The position numbers were made by a program, and so were the translations under genes. A stretch of 33,496 nt of DNA, taken from Mesotaenium endlicherianum. Its lineage: Eukaryota > Streptophyta > Zygnematophyceae > Zygnematales > Mesotaeniaceae. Every line of letters starts with the position of its first letter. Within the stretch, counting starts at the first letter, position 1. The stretch covers positions 366,429 to 399,924 of the forward strand of contig WELA01004388.1 in assembly GCA_009602735.1 (NCBI GenBank), written 5' to 3'. A model generated the notes under the pieces. The model searched no databases and had not been told where the DNA came from. It saw only the letters and a list, made by a program, of their open reading frames with translations. Shown piece by piece: positions 9,220 to 18,149 of the stretch.

Positions 9220-12200
9220 TCAATTTTTCCTCTTTCTTGTTCTTGCAGGCTGCCTCCAAGGGGTATTCTGCTGCTTCTTGATGGTGGCAGGCTGCCTCCC
9301 TGAAGTTGTCGGGCTTCTAGTAGAGAGACTTGGGGCTGGCCCAAGATGGGGGTTGGCAGCATGGAAGCGCTTCAACTTTCTCTGAACTTTGTCAAGGTAG
9401 TGCGCCGCCACCCAACTATTCTCCGAATCTGGATATCCTTTCCATTTCATCAAGTATTGTTGTTGTTTCCTGAAATTTCTCATAGCCAGTATGTCTTCCA
9501 CTTCGTACTCCAAATGATCATCCACTATTGTTGGGGCTGCTGGGGTTGTCACACGTCCTGGGAACTTGTTGTCGGGTTGCACATATGGCTTGAAGAGGGA
9601 AGCATGGAATACGGGGTCGATGTGCATAGTCTGGGGTAGTTCTAGCTTGAAAGCAACGGGGTTGACTTGCTGGATAATGTTGAAGGGTCCCAAATACTTG
9701 GTAGAGAACTTGCTGCCGGCAGGCCTGTTGTTCAGGGCAATATTCTTGGATGATAGTAACACGTTGATACCCGCTCTGTACGTAATTTCTCTTCTGGACC
9801 TGTTTGCCACTCTTGCTTGAGCATCTTGTGCATGTTGTAGAGCTTTCTCGGCTGCTGCAAGGGCTGCTTCTAATGTCTCCATAAAATCTGTGGCTGCAGG
9901 TACTTCATCATGGCCAGCCGTGAAGCTCAGTGGCGTGGTCGAATGGAAGCCATAGTTGAGGAAGAATGGGGACTCTTGGGTAGAGGCCTGCGTAGTGTCG
10001 TTGTAGGCAAACTCGAGGGGGGTCAAGTACATGTCCCAGTCTTGCTCCAGGGTAGACACGTAGGCCTTTAGAGAGGTCTTTAGGATACGATTCATACGTT
10101 TGGTTTGCCCATCTGATTGTGGGTGGTAGGCCGTAGACGTATCCAGCGATGTACCCAAGTTCTTGAAGAGATTTTTCCAAAAATGGCTTGTGAATCTTGG
10201 ATCTCTATCTGACACAATTCTTGATGGTAGTCTATGGAGTCGGAAGAGGTTGTCAAAGATGAGTCTTGCAAGTTGTGGTGCTGTAGCCTTAGTCGTCGTG
10301 GAAATAAAATGAGCCATCTTAGTAAGTCTGTCCACCACCGTGAGTATTGCATTATGGCCTCGAGGTGTCACGGGCAAGTCCACGATAAGGTCCATTGAGA
10401 TGTCCGTCCATTGTCTTTCGGGGATTGGTAGTGGTTGGAGGAGTCCCCCCGCCTTTTGCAATGATGGCTTGATTCTTTGGCATGTGTCACAGCTCCTGCA
10501 GTACTCCTTGACTTGCTTAGACATGCCTGGCCAGCAATAAGTCCTGACTAGAACGCCCGTAGTCCTTGGGATTCCGAAGTGTTCTTCAAGAGGGTTGTCG
10601 TGTGCTTTTCGTAGAAGCAAGAGCCAGAGGTATAAGTCATTAGGAACACATCTCTGGCCCGTATCTTGCCTCACCCAATAATTGCCTTCTTGCTTCTTAT
10701 ATGGGTCCAAGACTGCTTCTCCGTTCTTGTAGTAAGGGTCTCTTTCATAGGCAGCTGAACATCCAGCCTCCAGATCTGTCTTCAGGGATGTCATCATTGC
10801 GTTTATTTGCAGTCTTGAGAGGGGGTCAGCCGGGTTTGTCTTGCCGGGCTGGTAGTGAATCGTGATGTTGTATCGTTGCAAGTATCCGCTCCATCTTGCT
10901 TGTCTTCTTGAGAGATACGGCTGCATCTGGAGGTGCTTCAACGCTTCGTGGTCCGTAGTGACCAGCACCTTGCGTCCTTCAACGTAGCAGGGCCAAACCT
11001 TCAAGGCATGTACAATGGCCAATGCCTCTCGCTCCGTGGTTGTATAATTTTGCTCGGCCGGATTTAGCTTCCTTGACTCGTAGGCGATGAGCTGCAGTCC
11101 CTTGCCTTGGTCTTGAAGCAGGATTGCTCCTATTGCATAGGAAGATGCATTGGTGATGACGTGGAAGGGCCAATTTGGGTTTGGACTTGGGAGTGTGAGC
11201 ACCGAAGAAATGGTCAATTTTCGCCTTAACTCTTGAAATGCCTCTTCCTCTTTCTTGGACCATGTATATAGCCTGTCCTTCTTGAGTAGATCTGTCAGGG
11301 GGGCTGCTATGTGCGAGAAGCTTTGGATGAATCTCCTATACCAATTGGCAAATCCCAAGGATTACTGGAGTTCTTTCTTGGTCGTGGGGGTTGGCCATTC
11401 CTCCACCACCGTGGTCTTCTTGGGGTCCATCTTGATGCCATCAGCAGTCACGTGGAGACCTAGGAACTCCACTTCTTGTTTGGCAAACTCGCACTTTGAC
11501 TCCTTTGCAAATAGCTTGTTTTGCTTCAATACTTCAAGGACTTCTTTCAAGTGTCTCGCATGCTCTTCAAGGGTCTTGCTGTAGATAAGGATGTCATCGA
11601 TGAATACCACCACAAATCTGTCCAACATGGGCTGAAATATGGTGTTCATTATAGTCATGAAAGTTGCTGGCGCGTTGGTGAGTCCAAATGGCAGGACCAT
11701 GAACTCAAAATGTCCATGTCTTGTCTTGAATGCCGTCTTCTCTATGTCCGGTTCTGCGATGCGAATCTGGTGGTAGCCGCTCCGTAAGTCAATCTTCGTG
11801 AAGTACTTGGCTCCAACCAGCCGGTCCATGAGCTCATCCATGCGCGGCAGCGGGTATCGATTCTTGATGGTAATCTTGTTGAGAGCGCGATAGTCCACAC
11901 ACATCCTCAAGGTACCATCTTTCTTCTTGACAAATAGCACCGGGGCTCCAAATGGCGACTTGCTAGGTCGAATGAAGCCATGCTCCAGTAGCTCTTTGAT
12001 TTGCTTCTTGACTTCGTCTAGCTCCGTGTATGACATTTTGAACGTAGGCCGAGAGATGGGCTTGCTTCCGGGCTCCAACTCTATCTTGTGGTCTACGAAT
12101 CTCTTGGGGGGTAAGCCCTTGGGCAATTCCGGAGAGAATACTTCTTTGTAGTCCTCTAAGACTTCTTGGATCTCCTTGGGAACGGGGCTGCCTTCTTGAC

Positions 12201-12885
12201 TCTCCATGTCTTTCTTGATGTCTTTTGGCGTGATCAAGGCCAAAAGAAGCTCGTGTTCCTTCCTCACAAGTCTCTTGAGTTGGAGGGCGGACAATAGTAT
12301 CTCGTGTGCCGGCTTCTCGATGTTTTGGGTCTGGACATTCTGGATTGCGCGCAAAATACAGATTCTTGAAGTGATGTCATTCTTGATCTTGATAGTACCG
12401 GTCCTCCAATCAACTTGGAGGTTGTGCTTGGTCAACCAAGGCGTCCCTAGGATGACGTCGTACTTGCCCAATTGCATGGGGGAGAACACTACTCTATCCT
12501 TGAAGGACTTGATAGAGAGTGCCAAGGGGTACGTCTTCTTGGAAGGGGTAGTATAGGAGAATCCATCGGGCATCATAATCTCCTCGTCGTGGTCAAGAGT
12601 TCGCACAGTAATACCGTGCTTGGTGGCAAAATCTGCAGCAATGAAGTTGCCTTGAGCTCCGCTATCCACCAAGATGTGGACCTTCTCTCCTCCAAGGTAA
12701 CTCCTCAAACTCATTGGGGCTAGAACGTTGTCTTCAACGAGGGTCTCCACCTCACTTGGCTTGTTGTCTTCTCGTGAAGTGAGTCTTGGAGTGGTAGGCT
12801 CCTGGCCTACCGGCGCTGTCCATTTTTTGACAACTTTTTGGGGCATGAAAGTGCACGATGGCCCTTTTCCTTGCAATAGAAGCAT
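9220..12885 (-). pseudogene. pol: Element 1 pol polyprotein (PR-RT-RNaseH-IN-chromodomain)
   Basis: One frame runs from 12885 to 9220 with a single internal TAA at 11362-11364, just before SLGFANWYRRF in the RT-RNase H connection. Protease: VDSGAQGNF, with active-site Asp near residue 74. Reverse transcriptase: [32 protein letters not shown] and FIDDILIYS, with both catalytic Asp present. RNase H: the first catalytic Asp is replaced in VITNASSYAIGA (AAT at 11149-11151), while TEREALAI and TTDHEAL are kept. Integrase: HHCC finger (ending CRSCDTCQR), first and second Asp present (MDLIVDLP, SDRDPRFTS), but the catalytic Glu is Lys (DGQTKR, AAA at 10099-10101). C-terminal chromodomain: EYEVEDILAMR, YLMKWKGYPDSENSW. 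The frame is -1 relative to gag with a 79-base overlap. The copy is inactive as it stands. Confidence 0.92.
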
Positions 12886-14087
12886 AGTCCAGCCGTCATG
12901 AGAGCTTCTTTTTCAGCCGGGGAGAGTCTTGCTTTCACTCCTTGCTGGTTTCTTGCATCATAAGTGTCATTGGAGGGTCTTCCACTCTTCCGGGCAGCCG
13001 CGGGGTCCCTTTTAATAACTCCGATTTCCATGGGTGTGGGTCCAGATTCGGATGTGGAAGGGGCTGCGTACACCCGCGTCGCCGGTACCCGTGAAGATGA
13101 AGGCACGGAGTGCTTGAAATCCAAGGTATTCACCTTTTGGGCCACTTCAATGATCTTTGAGAAGTCCGTCAAGTCGCGTAACTCCACTTCCTTTGCCACC
13201 TTGGGCTTGAGGCCAACGACGTAGCAGTTAATCTTCTTCTCGAGAGACATGTTGGGGATCTCAAGAGTGAGGGCGTGAAATCTGGATGTATACTCTTGAA
13301 CGGACGTCGTTTGCTTGAGATGGTAGAGCTTTCCTCGGGCAATCTTCTCCGCATTGATGGGCATGAATTGCTTCTTGAGGGCCTCACGAAAATCTGCCCA
13401 TCTTGCATATGATGGTGGGGGCTCTTGGCCGAGCATGGGGTGCGCCATAGCTTGATATATAGCCGCTTGATAGTTACGCCACCATGATGTTGCTGCTCCT
13501 CTAAGTAAGGTAACGGCAAAGGGAACGTAGTCCTCCTCGGGTACTTCAAGGAACGCGAGGTACGTCTCCACTTGGTAGAGCCATAAATTCAGGTTGGCAC
13601 CTTTCCCGGGGTTGAAAGTGTCGGGTTTGCCGGGCTTGATGAGTTTCCTTGCTCTCGTTGGCTCTTGTGGAGGCGCTTGAGCCGGGGCTGGATTTTGAGC
13701 ATTGCTCGCAATAGGGGCAACCATGGCAGCCATAGCTTCTCTTGACGCTTGCACGGTTGCTTCATAGGTGGCCAAGCCCACTTGGTTGTGGACGGTCATT
13801 AGGAAGGCTGCCCACTCATTTGCGGGAACTCCTTGTGGTGGGGTCAACTTTGCTATAGCGGCTGCCACGGGATTTGACGGTGCTCCTCCTTGTGGTGCTT
13901 CTTGTTGTTGCAGATTTCCTTGAGTAGGCTCTCCCATCGACGCTGGAGGAGGGTGTGCTCCTCCTTGTGGTGCTTCTTGTTGTTGCAGATTTTCTTGAGT
14001 GGGCTCTCCCATCGGCGCTGGAGGAGGGTGTCTTGGAGAGGAAGGGCTTCCTTCGAAAGCTTGCTGTTGGTCTTGAGGATGGGCCAT
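12807..14087 (-). CDS. gag: Element 1 gag (capsid and nucleocapsid)
   Basis: An intact frame of 426 residues starting MAHPQDQQQ, about 37 bases inside the primer-binding site. Order: a Gln/Pro-rich N-terminus with a 25-residue tandem duplication (residues about 20-69); a retrotransposon Gag core around [25 protein letters not shown] and [11 protein letters not shown]; and a C-terminal CCHC zinc knuckle [14 protein letters not shown] (residues about 402-415) that keeps all four ligands. Gag forms the virus-like particle and packages element RNA. It ends in a TAG at 12807-12809, inside the 5' end of pol. This is the only apparently undamaged retrotransposon gene in the window. Confidence 0.9.
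   Translation of the reverse strand: MAHPQDQQQAFEGSPSSPRHPPPAPMGEPTQENLQQQEAPQGGAHPPPASMGEPTQGNLQQQEAPQGGAPSNPVAAAIAKLTPPQGVPANEWAAFLMTVHNQVGLATYEATVQASREAMAAMVAPIASNAQNPAPAQAPPQEPTRARKLIKPGKPDTFNPGKGANLNLWLYQVETYLAFLEVPEEDYVPFAVTLLRGAATSWWRNYQAAIYQAMAHPMLGQEPPPSYARWADFREALKKQFMPINAEKIARGKLYHLKQTTSVQEYTSRFHALTLEIPNMSLEKKINCYVVGLKPKVAKEVELRDLTDFSKIIEVAQKVNTLDFKHSVPSSSRVPATRVYAAPSTSESGPTPMEIGVIKRDPAAARKSGRPSNDTYDARNQQGVKARLSPAEKEALMTAGLCFYCKEKGHRALSCPKKLSKNGQRR
12822..12828 (-). promoter_or_regulatory. -1 ribosomal frameshift heptamer A AAA AAT
   Basis: In the gag frame the codons read TCA AAA AAT, giving the canonical X XXY YYZ heptamer A AAA AAT (plus strand ATTTTTT) 12 bases upstream of the gag stop. 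A -1 slip here enters the pol frame exactly at KKWTAPVGQ, upstream of the protease. The heptamer lies just after the zinc knuckle. Confidence 0.7.
13881..14030 (-). repeat. 75-bp tandem duplication within element 1 gag
   Basis: Two in-frame copies of a 25-residue unit ([18 protein letters not shown]... and [18 protein letters not shown]...) differ at only two residues. The duplication lies in the Gln/Pro-rich N-terminal part of Gag, outside the conserved capsid core. Confidence 0.9.
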
Positions 14088-14111
14088 CTTCTTGTGCTAC
14101 CAAAGTGCCTA

Positions 14112-14124
14112 GCTCCAATACCAC
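14112..14124 (-). promoter_or_regulatory. Element 1 primer-binding site (initiator Met tRNA type)
   Basis: Directly inside the 5' LTR the sense strand reads TGGTATTGGAGCTAGG after one spacer base. This differs at two positions from the TGGTATCAGAGC type complementary to the 3' end of plant initiator Met tRNA. Confidence 0.75.
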
Positions 14125-14306
14125 TGTAGTGAAACAGATAGATAAAGTACTTAGTAAAACATAATACTTTATCTATTCAAGACAAGGATCTTTGAACACA
14201 AGTGGTAGTTTCTTGAAAGAGAGATGGCTTCTTGAAAGTTAATCTATTTCTGGATTTTGGCAAGTACAAGAGTGATTCCGGAATGTCTTTCTATGTTCTA
14301 GCTCTT

Positions 14307-14315
14307 GTTTATATA
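14307..14315 (-). promoter_or_regulatory. Candidate TATA box in element 1 5' LTR
   Basis: The sense strand reads AAGTATATAAACAAG. The same motif is kept in the 3' LTR (8129-8137). Transcription of the element would start around 14275-14285, leaving a leader of roughly 150 bases in the LTR. Confidence 0.5.
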
Positions 14316-14351
14316 CTTGCTACATAAGTAATTTCTAGGAAGGTGTATGTT

Positions 14352-14374
14352 GATGTGTTGGCACCCAACACATC
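14352..14374. repeat. Perfect inverted repeat inside 5' LTR of element 1
   Basis: Same GATGTGTTGG / CAC / CCAACACATC dyad as at 8174-8196. It lies on the upstream (U3) side of the TATA-like motif in sense orientation, so it is a candidate binding site in the LTR promoter. Confidence 0.85.
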
Positions 14375-14626
14375 CCAAAACTTGCCACCTCTTTCTAGAA
14401 TAATGTACACATGTCCTTTTGACCTAAAAATGGCACATTTGACTTTTGCCACATGGAGCTCTTTTAGGTCCTTCCTCTAACTTCGAAAATGCCTTAAAAG
14501 GTTCAAAGGACATGAACCAAGTCACTAGAGTATCTATTCACACTTGACGCCACACAATACTACTCCAATATATTCAAAGGCATTAAAATACATGCAAACT
14601 AATATATTATAACTCAAATCACTACA

Positions 14627-16030
14627 CAATCTCTCCATCTTAAACTGTTGTCGCCGTTACTTTACAGGGTGGTTACCAGAAGTTAACGGAGCTGTAGTGC
14701 AGTGAAAAATAAACGGATGAATGTGTGTGCAGGGTGGGTTAAGTGATTTGTTGATGTGCTGGTCCCTTTTCTTATTTCGCCAACTTTGCTCAATGTGGGC
14801 CTGGCTGTCACATCTGTCACTATGCTGACACTTTTCTGTCAATAACTGTCCATTTCTCGCACACTAACTGTCATTTACTGGCACATTTCCCCTCCAACTT
14901 AAAGGGAGACAGGACCTCCTGTCACCTTCCCATGTCAACTGAAATGACAGTTAGGGAGGTTCTCCAGCCGCCTGAAGGTGGAACCGTTTTGACGCCCCTT
15001 TGGCATTGGTCAAATGGTCCTTAAATTCCCAAGTATCCCCAGAGGCATCGTAACCCTTCCATGTGACCAGGTATTTCATGACATATTTAGATGATCGACG
15101 GACAAAGCGAGCATCTATAATCTCCTCGACCTCATATTCCTCAGGGTCACCATCCCGGACAGCGGGGGCCGGGCCGGGTTGGACAGGTCACCGACCTGTG
15201 AACAGTGTGTCACCCTTGATGTATGGTTCTACGAAGGAGACATTAAAGATTGGGTGACCCTTGTATTCCGCTGACATCTTCAGCTTGTAAACATTCTGAC
15301 CGACACGGCGCACCACCGAATATGGACCGACCCAGACCGGACCAAGCTTTTTCTTGACCACACGAGGCAGGTGCAGGTGTTGAGAATGCAATTTGACCAA
15401 ATCGCCCTTTGAAATTGTCAGCTCCCGACGGTGTTGATTAGCGTACTTTGGTTGATTTTCTTGAGCTTTGTGCAAATTGTGTTGGACTTCTGACAGGGTG
15501 TCAGCAAACTCTTGAGTTAACTGGAGAGACACCGGATTGTCAATTTCCTCGGGGTGAGTTAAAGACTCCCCTAGCACATCCGAAGGAGACTTAGGGACTC
15601 TAGCCAGACTGAGTTCAAAAGGATTCTTTCCCGTTGACGCGTGCACCGCACTGTTGACCGCCAACTAAATTTGAGGCAACAAGTCATCCCCATTATTTTG
15701 TTTTAGGGTAGTATATGCTCTCAACACCTCTTGCAAAACTCGATTAGTTCTTCAGTCTGCCCATCAGTTTGAAGGTGGTTGGCTGTGATGAGCAGCTGTT
15801 TGACTCCCATTAACCCCATGAAAGCTCTCCAAAACTTAGAGGTAATTTTTGAGTCTCTTTTTGAGATAAAATTAGAGGGTAGCCCATGTTGGCATACTAC
15901 ATGGTTGTAGAATTGTCTCGCAGTTTTGAGTATAGTTACTTTGACAGTTGTGGAGATGAAAATGACCATTTTTGTCAGTTTATCCACTACTACCAGTATT
16001 GATTCATGCACATCAGCAGTTCTTGGTAGT
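14627..16030 (-). mobile_element. Family C fragment A: 3' end without ORF3
   Basis: The sequence matches the 3' part of element C: polypurine-tract region (CAATCTCTCCATCTTAAAC near 14627), 3' spacer with TGACAG motifs, then chromodomain and integrase on the minus strand. Unlike element C, the tract beside the polypurine tract joins directly to the spacer (around 14650) with no ORF3 between. Homology to integrase ends near 16030, before the first catalytic Asp region. The LTR expected left of 14627 is missing; element 1 sits there instead. Confidence 0.75.
14808..14950. promoter_or_regulatory. Cluster of TGACAG/CTGTCA motifs in family C spacer
   Basis: CTGTCA occurs at 14805, 14814, 14836, 14868 and 14919, and TGACAG at 14945: six hexamers in about 146 bases. 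The dyad GACAGGACCTCCTGTC lies at 14908-14923. The corresponding spacers in copies B and C keep several of these motifs. Confidence 0.5.
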
Positions 16031-16035
16031 GTCAT
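14951..16035 (-). pseudogene. pol: Family C fragment A: integrase and chromodomain remnant
   Basis: Two frames. 16035-15721 holds part of the integrase core (ILVVVDKLTKMVIFISTT, CQHGLPSNF), where the second catalytic Asp motif reads SKRDSK instead of SDRD. The frame then shifts after QTDGQTEE. 15664-14951 holds the integrase C-terminal part (VVKKKLGPVWVGPYSVVRRV) and a chromodomain (EEYEVEEI, YLVTWKGYDASGDTWEF), interrupted by a TGA at 15188-15190 and ending at a TAA at 14951-14953. With a shift, a stop and a changed active site this is a dead remnant. Confidence 0.85.
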
Positions 16036-16382
16036 GACTCATTAGGTCGGGATCGTCAACCCTGCCAAGACACACGTGCGTCGACCAACAACATAGGAAG
16101 GCCAATTTTGACCTTGCTTCATGCATATGTATGTTGATCTTTACTAGCATTGCTAGTCGCTAAGATATAGAGCGTTGCGTCACCTTCCAAACGGCATCAG
16201 TTGCGCGCCATTTGGTCAAGTATCGAGCGAGATATTCGCGATCTAGTCCGAGCCACCTACCGGCCTCTAGCGGATTCCACCAAAGGCCACTTTGTGACTC
16301 AATGTGCCCAACGGTGACATTGTTGGCTCTTCGCGACTCCTAAGACCTCTAGCCATTAGCATACAAATCCGCGAGCTTGATA
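16031..16382. other. Unassigned spacer between two retroelements
   Basis: No coding frame. It begins TGTCATGACTCATTAGGTCGG near 16026, which is LTR-like in style. A short block, CATTTGGTCAAGTATCGAGCGAGATATT near 16212-16239, resembles AATTTGGTCAGGTATTGAGAG in the element D LTR. It may be a piece of a distantly related LTR cut by element D, but the similarity is short. Confidence 0.35.
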
Positions 16383-17080
16383 TGTTTTGATTGTATAGTC
16401 GTGTAGAGTGCACTTTTGTGGTCATTTTGATATAAAGTTCATCGAATTTGGTCAGGTATTGAGAGAGTTATTGATTTCCAAAGTTTAATTAATTTTAAGG
16501 TCGGTTGACGACTGTCCTTAATTCGCGGTGAGCGCGACCGTCGGATTGACCGACAGCGTCGTGCGATCTGGCCCGTTAGAATGAACTCGAACCTTCACGT
16601 AAGTTCGGCTGACGTGGAGTGCCGACTAGGTCGATTTACCTGGAAGTTTTGGTTTAGCCTAGCGCGTCTAAGATAGAATATTCCAGTAATGTCGATGCAT
16701 GTATGTGGACGTCGATTTGGCCCGACACGTCAAATTAGACTGATTTGGCTTACTCACGAACATTCTCGAAGTGACGATTTGACAAACACTTAGGAAAATT
16801 CGTAGCTTCCTCCTAGAGAGGAGCACTTAGGCAGAAAATTATAAATAGGCATAACTTCTTTGTTTCTTATCAGATTTTTCACTTATGTGAATTTCTACGG
16901 GTTTGTAATGACAAGACCTTTCATCCTAGTTCATTTGTGAGCACTTTCTTGCTACTCAAAATGTTGAGTAATTTTCCTAAATTTTCTTAGTGATATGCCG
17001 CTGCACTCTTTAGTATGATTGCAACTAGTTCTTTTCCTCGTGAGTCACTACGCTTCCACTAGGGCACTCTGCCCCTTTCA
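16383..17080 (+). repeat. Element D, 5' LTR
   Basis: The sequence homologous to the 3' LTR starts at about 16383 (TGTTTTGATTGTATAG) and ends ...GCCCCTTTCA at 17080. If the true LTR start is TGATGTAAGG (see the 3' LTR), about 50 bases have been lost from this copy's left end. Confidence 0.85.
16840..16847 (+). promoter_or_regulatory. TATA box of element D 5' LTR
   Basis: TATAAATA at 16840-16847, preceded by a small inverted repeat CTCCTAGAGAGGAG (16810-16823). Transcription is expected near 16875. In the 3' LTR the same place reads ATTATTAATAAGC, so the box is lost there. Confidence 0.6.
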
Positions 17081-17082
17081 TC

Positions 17083-17094
17083 TGGTGTCAAAGC
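17083..17094 (+). promoter_or_regulatory. Element D primer-binding site
   Basis: TGGTGTCAAAGCGGGG begins two bases after the LTR end. It resembles the initiator Met tRNA site TGGTATCAGAGC with two differences in the first twelve bases, so the primer tRNA assignment is tentative. Confidence 0.6.
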
Positions 17095-17117
17095 GGGGCT
17101 ACTTTGCATATTATATT

Positions 17118-18149
17118 ATGGAGTCGCAACCGGCAGCTGGAGGAGGCAAACATGTCGAGCATGTTGAGCGCGCGGGGCAGCAGGCAGCACCAACAATGTC
17201 CAGAGAGCAACAAGAGATGCAGGGGATGCTCAGGCAAATGGCAAATGCAATTGGAGGAGAAGTCTACACCCAGTTTCAACAAAATATGCGCGCGGAGGTG
17301 GAGAGGATGGTGCCAGTTGTTGATGGGAATGCCGCTTCGACGAGTTCGGCACCTGCACCCGTTGTACCACTAATTCATGTTAACCCAGTGGTGCAACCAA
17401 TTATTCCACCCGCATCGGGACTGCGTGCGCCTAAGCCTGAAGTGCATACTGGAGAGCGTGGATCGCCGCCTGTTCATCAATGGATTTTTGGAGTGAAGAA
17501 GTTTATGGAGTATTCTGCGCTCACGCCCGACAGGTAAGTCGGCTTTGTCACAACTTTGCTGCAGAAGAGTGCTGGAGCTTGGTATGAACAAGAAGAGCAG
17601 CTGTCTGGAGTTCCTGCTACTGTTGATCAGCTCTTTGAAGGCTTGAAGAGGCAATTTCAACCTATTGCACCCGAGGCTACCGCTCGAGATCTAATGGTGC
17701 GCCTTCGTCAACGAGCAGGCGTTCAAGAGTATAAATCGCGCTTCAACGAGCTGGTGCTTCAATGTCCATTCATGCACAAGTCGGAGATGATTGACAAGTT
17801 CAAGAGGGGACTCAAGCCAATTGTGGCCAAGGAAGTGGCGCTCAAGGACCCTACCAGTCTTGGAGAGATGATGGCAGAGGCAACAAGGGTCGACGCTGTG
17901 GAGTATAGTCAGAGGCAGTGAGGCAGCCACAACTTTGGAGGATATCGACATTTTGGACCTCAAGCGCCAAGCACGAGTGTTCGAGGTCCAGAACCTATGG
18001 ACTTGGGCCTTGTTCAGTACCAGCGCAGACAGCAAAATTTTAAGCCGAGAGGACCCTGCTATAATTGTGGCAAGCTTGGAAATCTGGCTCGAGACTGTCA
18101 TGTGAAGGCGAAGCAACCTCAACAGCAGGAAAAAGGAGGACGCCAGTAA
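17118..18149 (+). pseudogene. gag: Element D gag with two stop codons
   Basis: One continuous frame of 344 codons from ATG at 17118 (MESQPAAGG) to TAA at 18147, broken by TAA at 17535-17537 and TGA at 17919-17921. Conserved Gag core motifs lie around SAGAWYEQE, LFEGLKRQFQP and VQEYKSRFNELVLQC. The zinc knuckle reads [14 protein letters not shown]: the His ligand is Asn (AAT at 18081-18083), so zinc binding should be impaired. The first stop sits in a sequence identical to a strong splice donor (CAGGTAAGT), but the Gag homology continues straight through, so I read it as a nonsense change, not an intron. Confidence 0.88.

Larger units (their letters stand above)
7947..14626 (-). mobile_element. 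Element 1: full-length Ty3/Gypsy chromovirus
   Basis: The element is bounded by two LTRs of about 500 bp that start TGTAGTGA and end TCACTACA, an 8-base terminal inverted repeat. In sense orientation (minus) the order is 5' LTR, primer-binding site, gag, pol (protease, reverse transcriptase, RNase H, integrase, chromodomain), a 3' noncoding tract, polypurine tract, 3' LTR. The LTRs differ at roughly 28 substitutions and 2 one-base gaps by eye, about 94% identity, so the insertion is not recent. Flanking pentamers (CTGGC at 7942-7946, CAATC at 14627-14631) do not match, so no target-site duplication is left. One stop codon and two active-site substitutions in pol make it defective. Confidence 0.93.
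14125..14626 (-). repeat. Element 1, 5' LTR
   Basis: 502 bp with ends TGTAGTGA and TCACTACA, matching the 3' LTR at about 94% by eye. It carries the promoter-like TATATAAAC (14307-14315, minus) and the inverted repeat at 14352-14374. The outer end abuts CAATCTCTCC, the polypurine-tract region of a family C fragment. Confidence 0.95.

Noticed and set aside
17527-17545. Intron donor CAGGTAAGT inside element D gag
   Set aside because: Gag homology continues without a break on the other side of the stop, so there is no room for an intron.
18128-18136. Canonical frameshift heptamer in element D
   Set aside because: The in-phase sequence is G GAA AAA, which does not fit X XXY YYZ. An A-run slip is possible but not supported.
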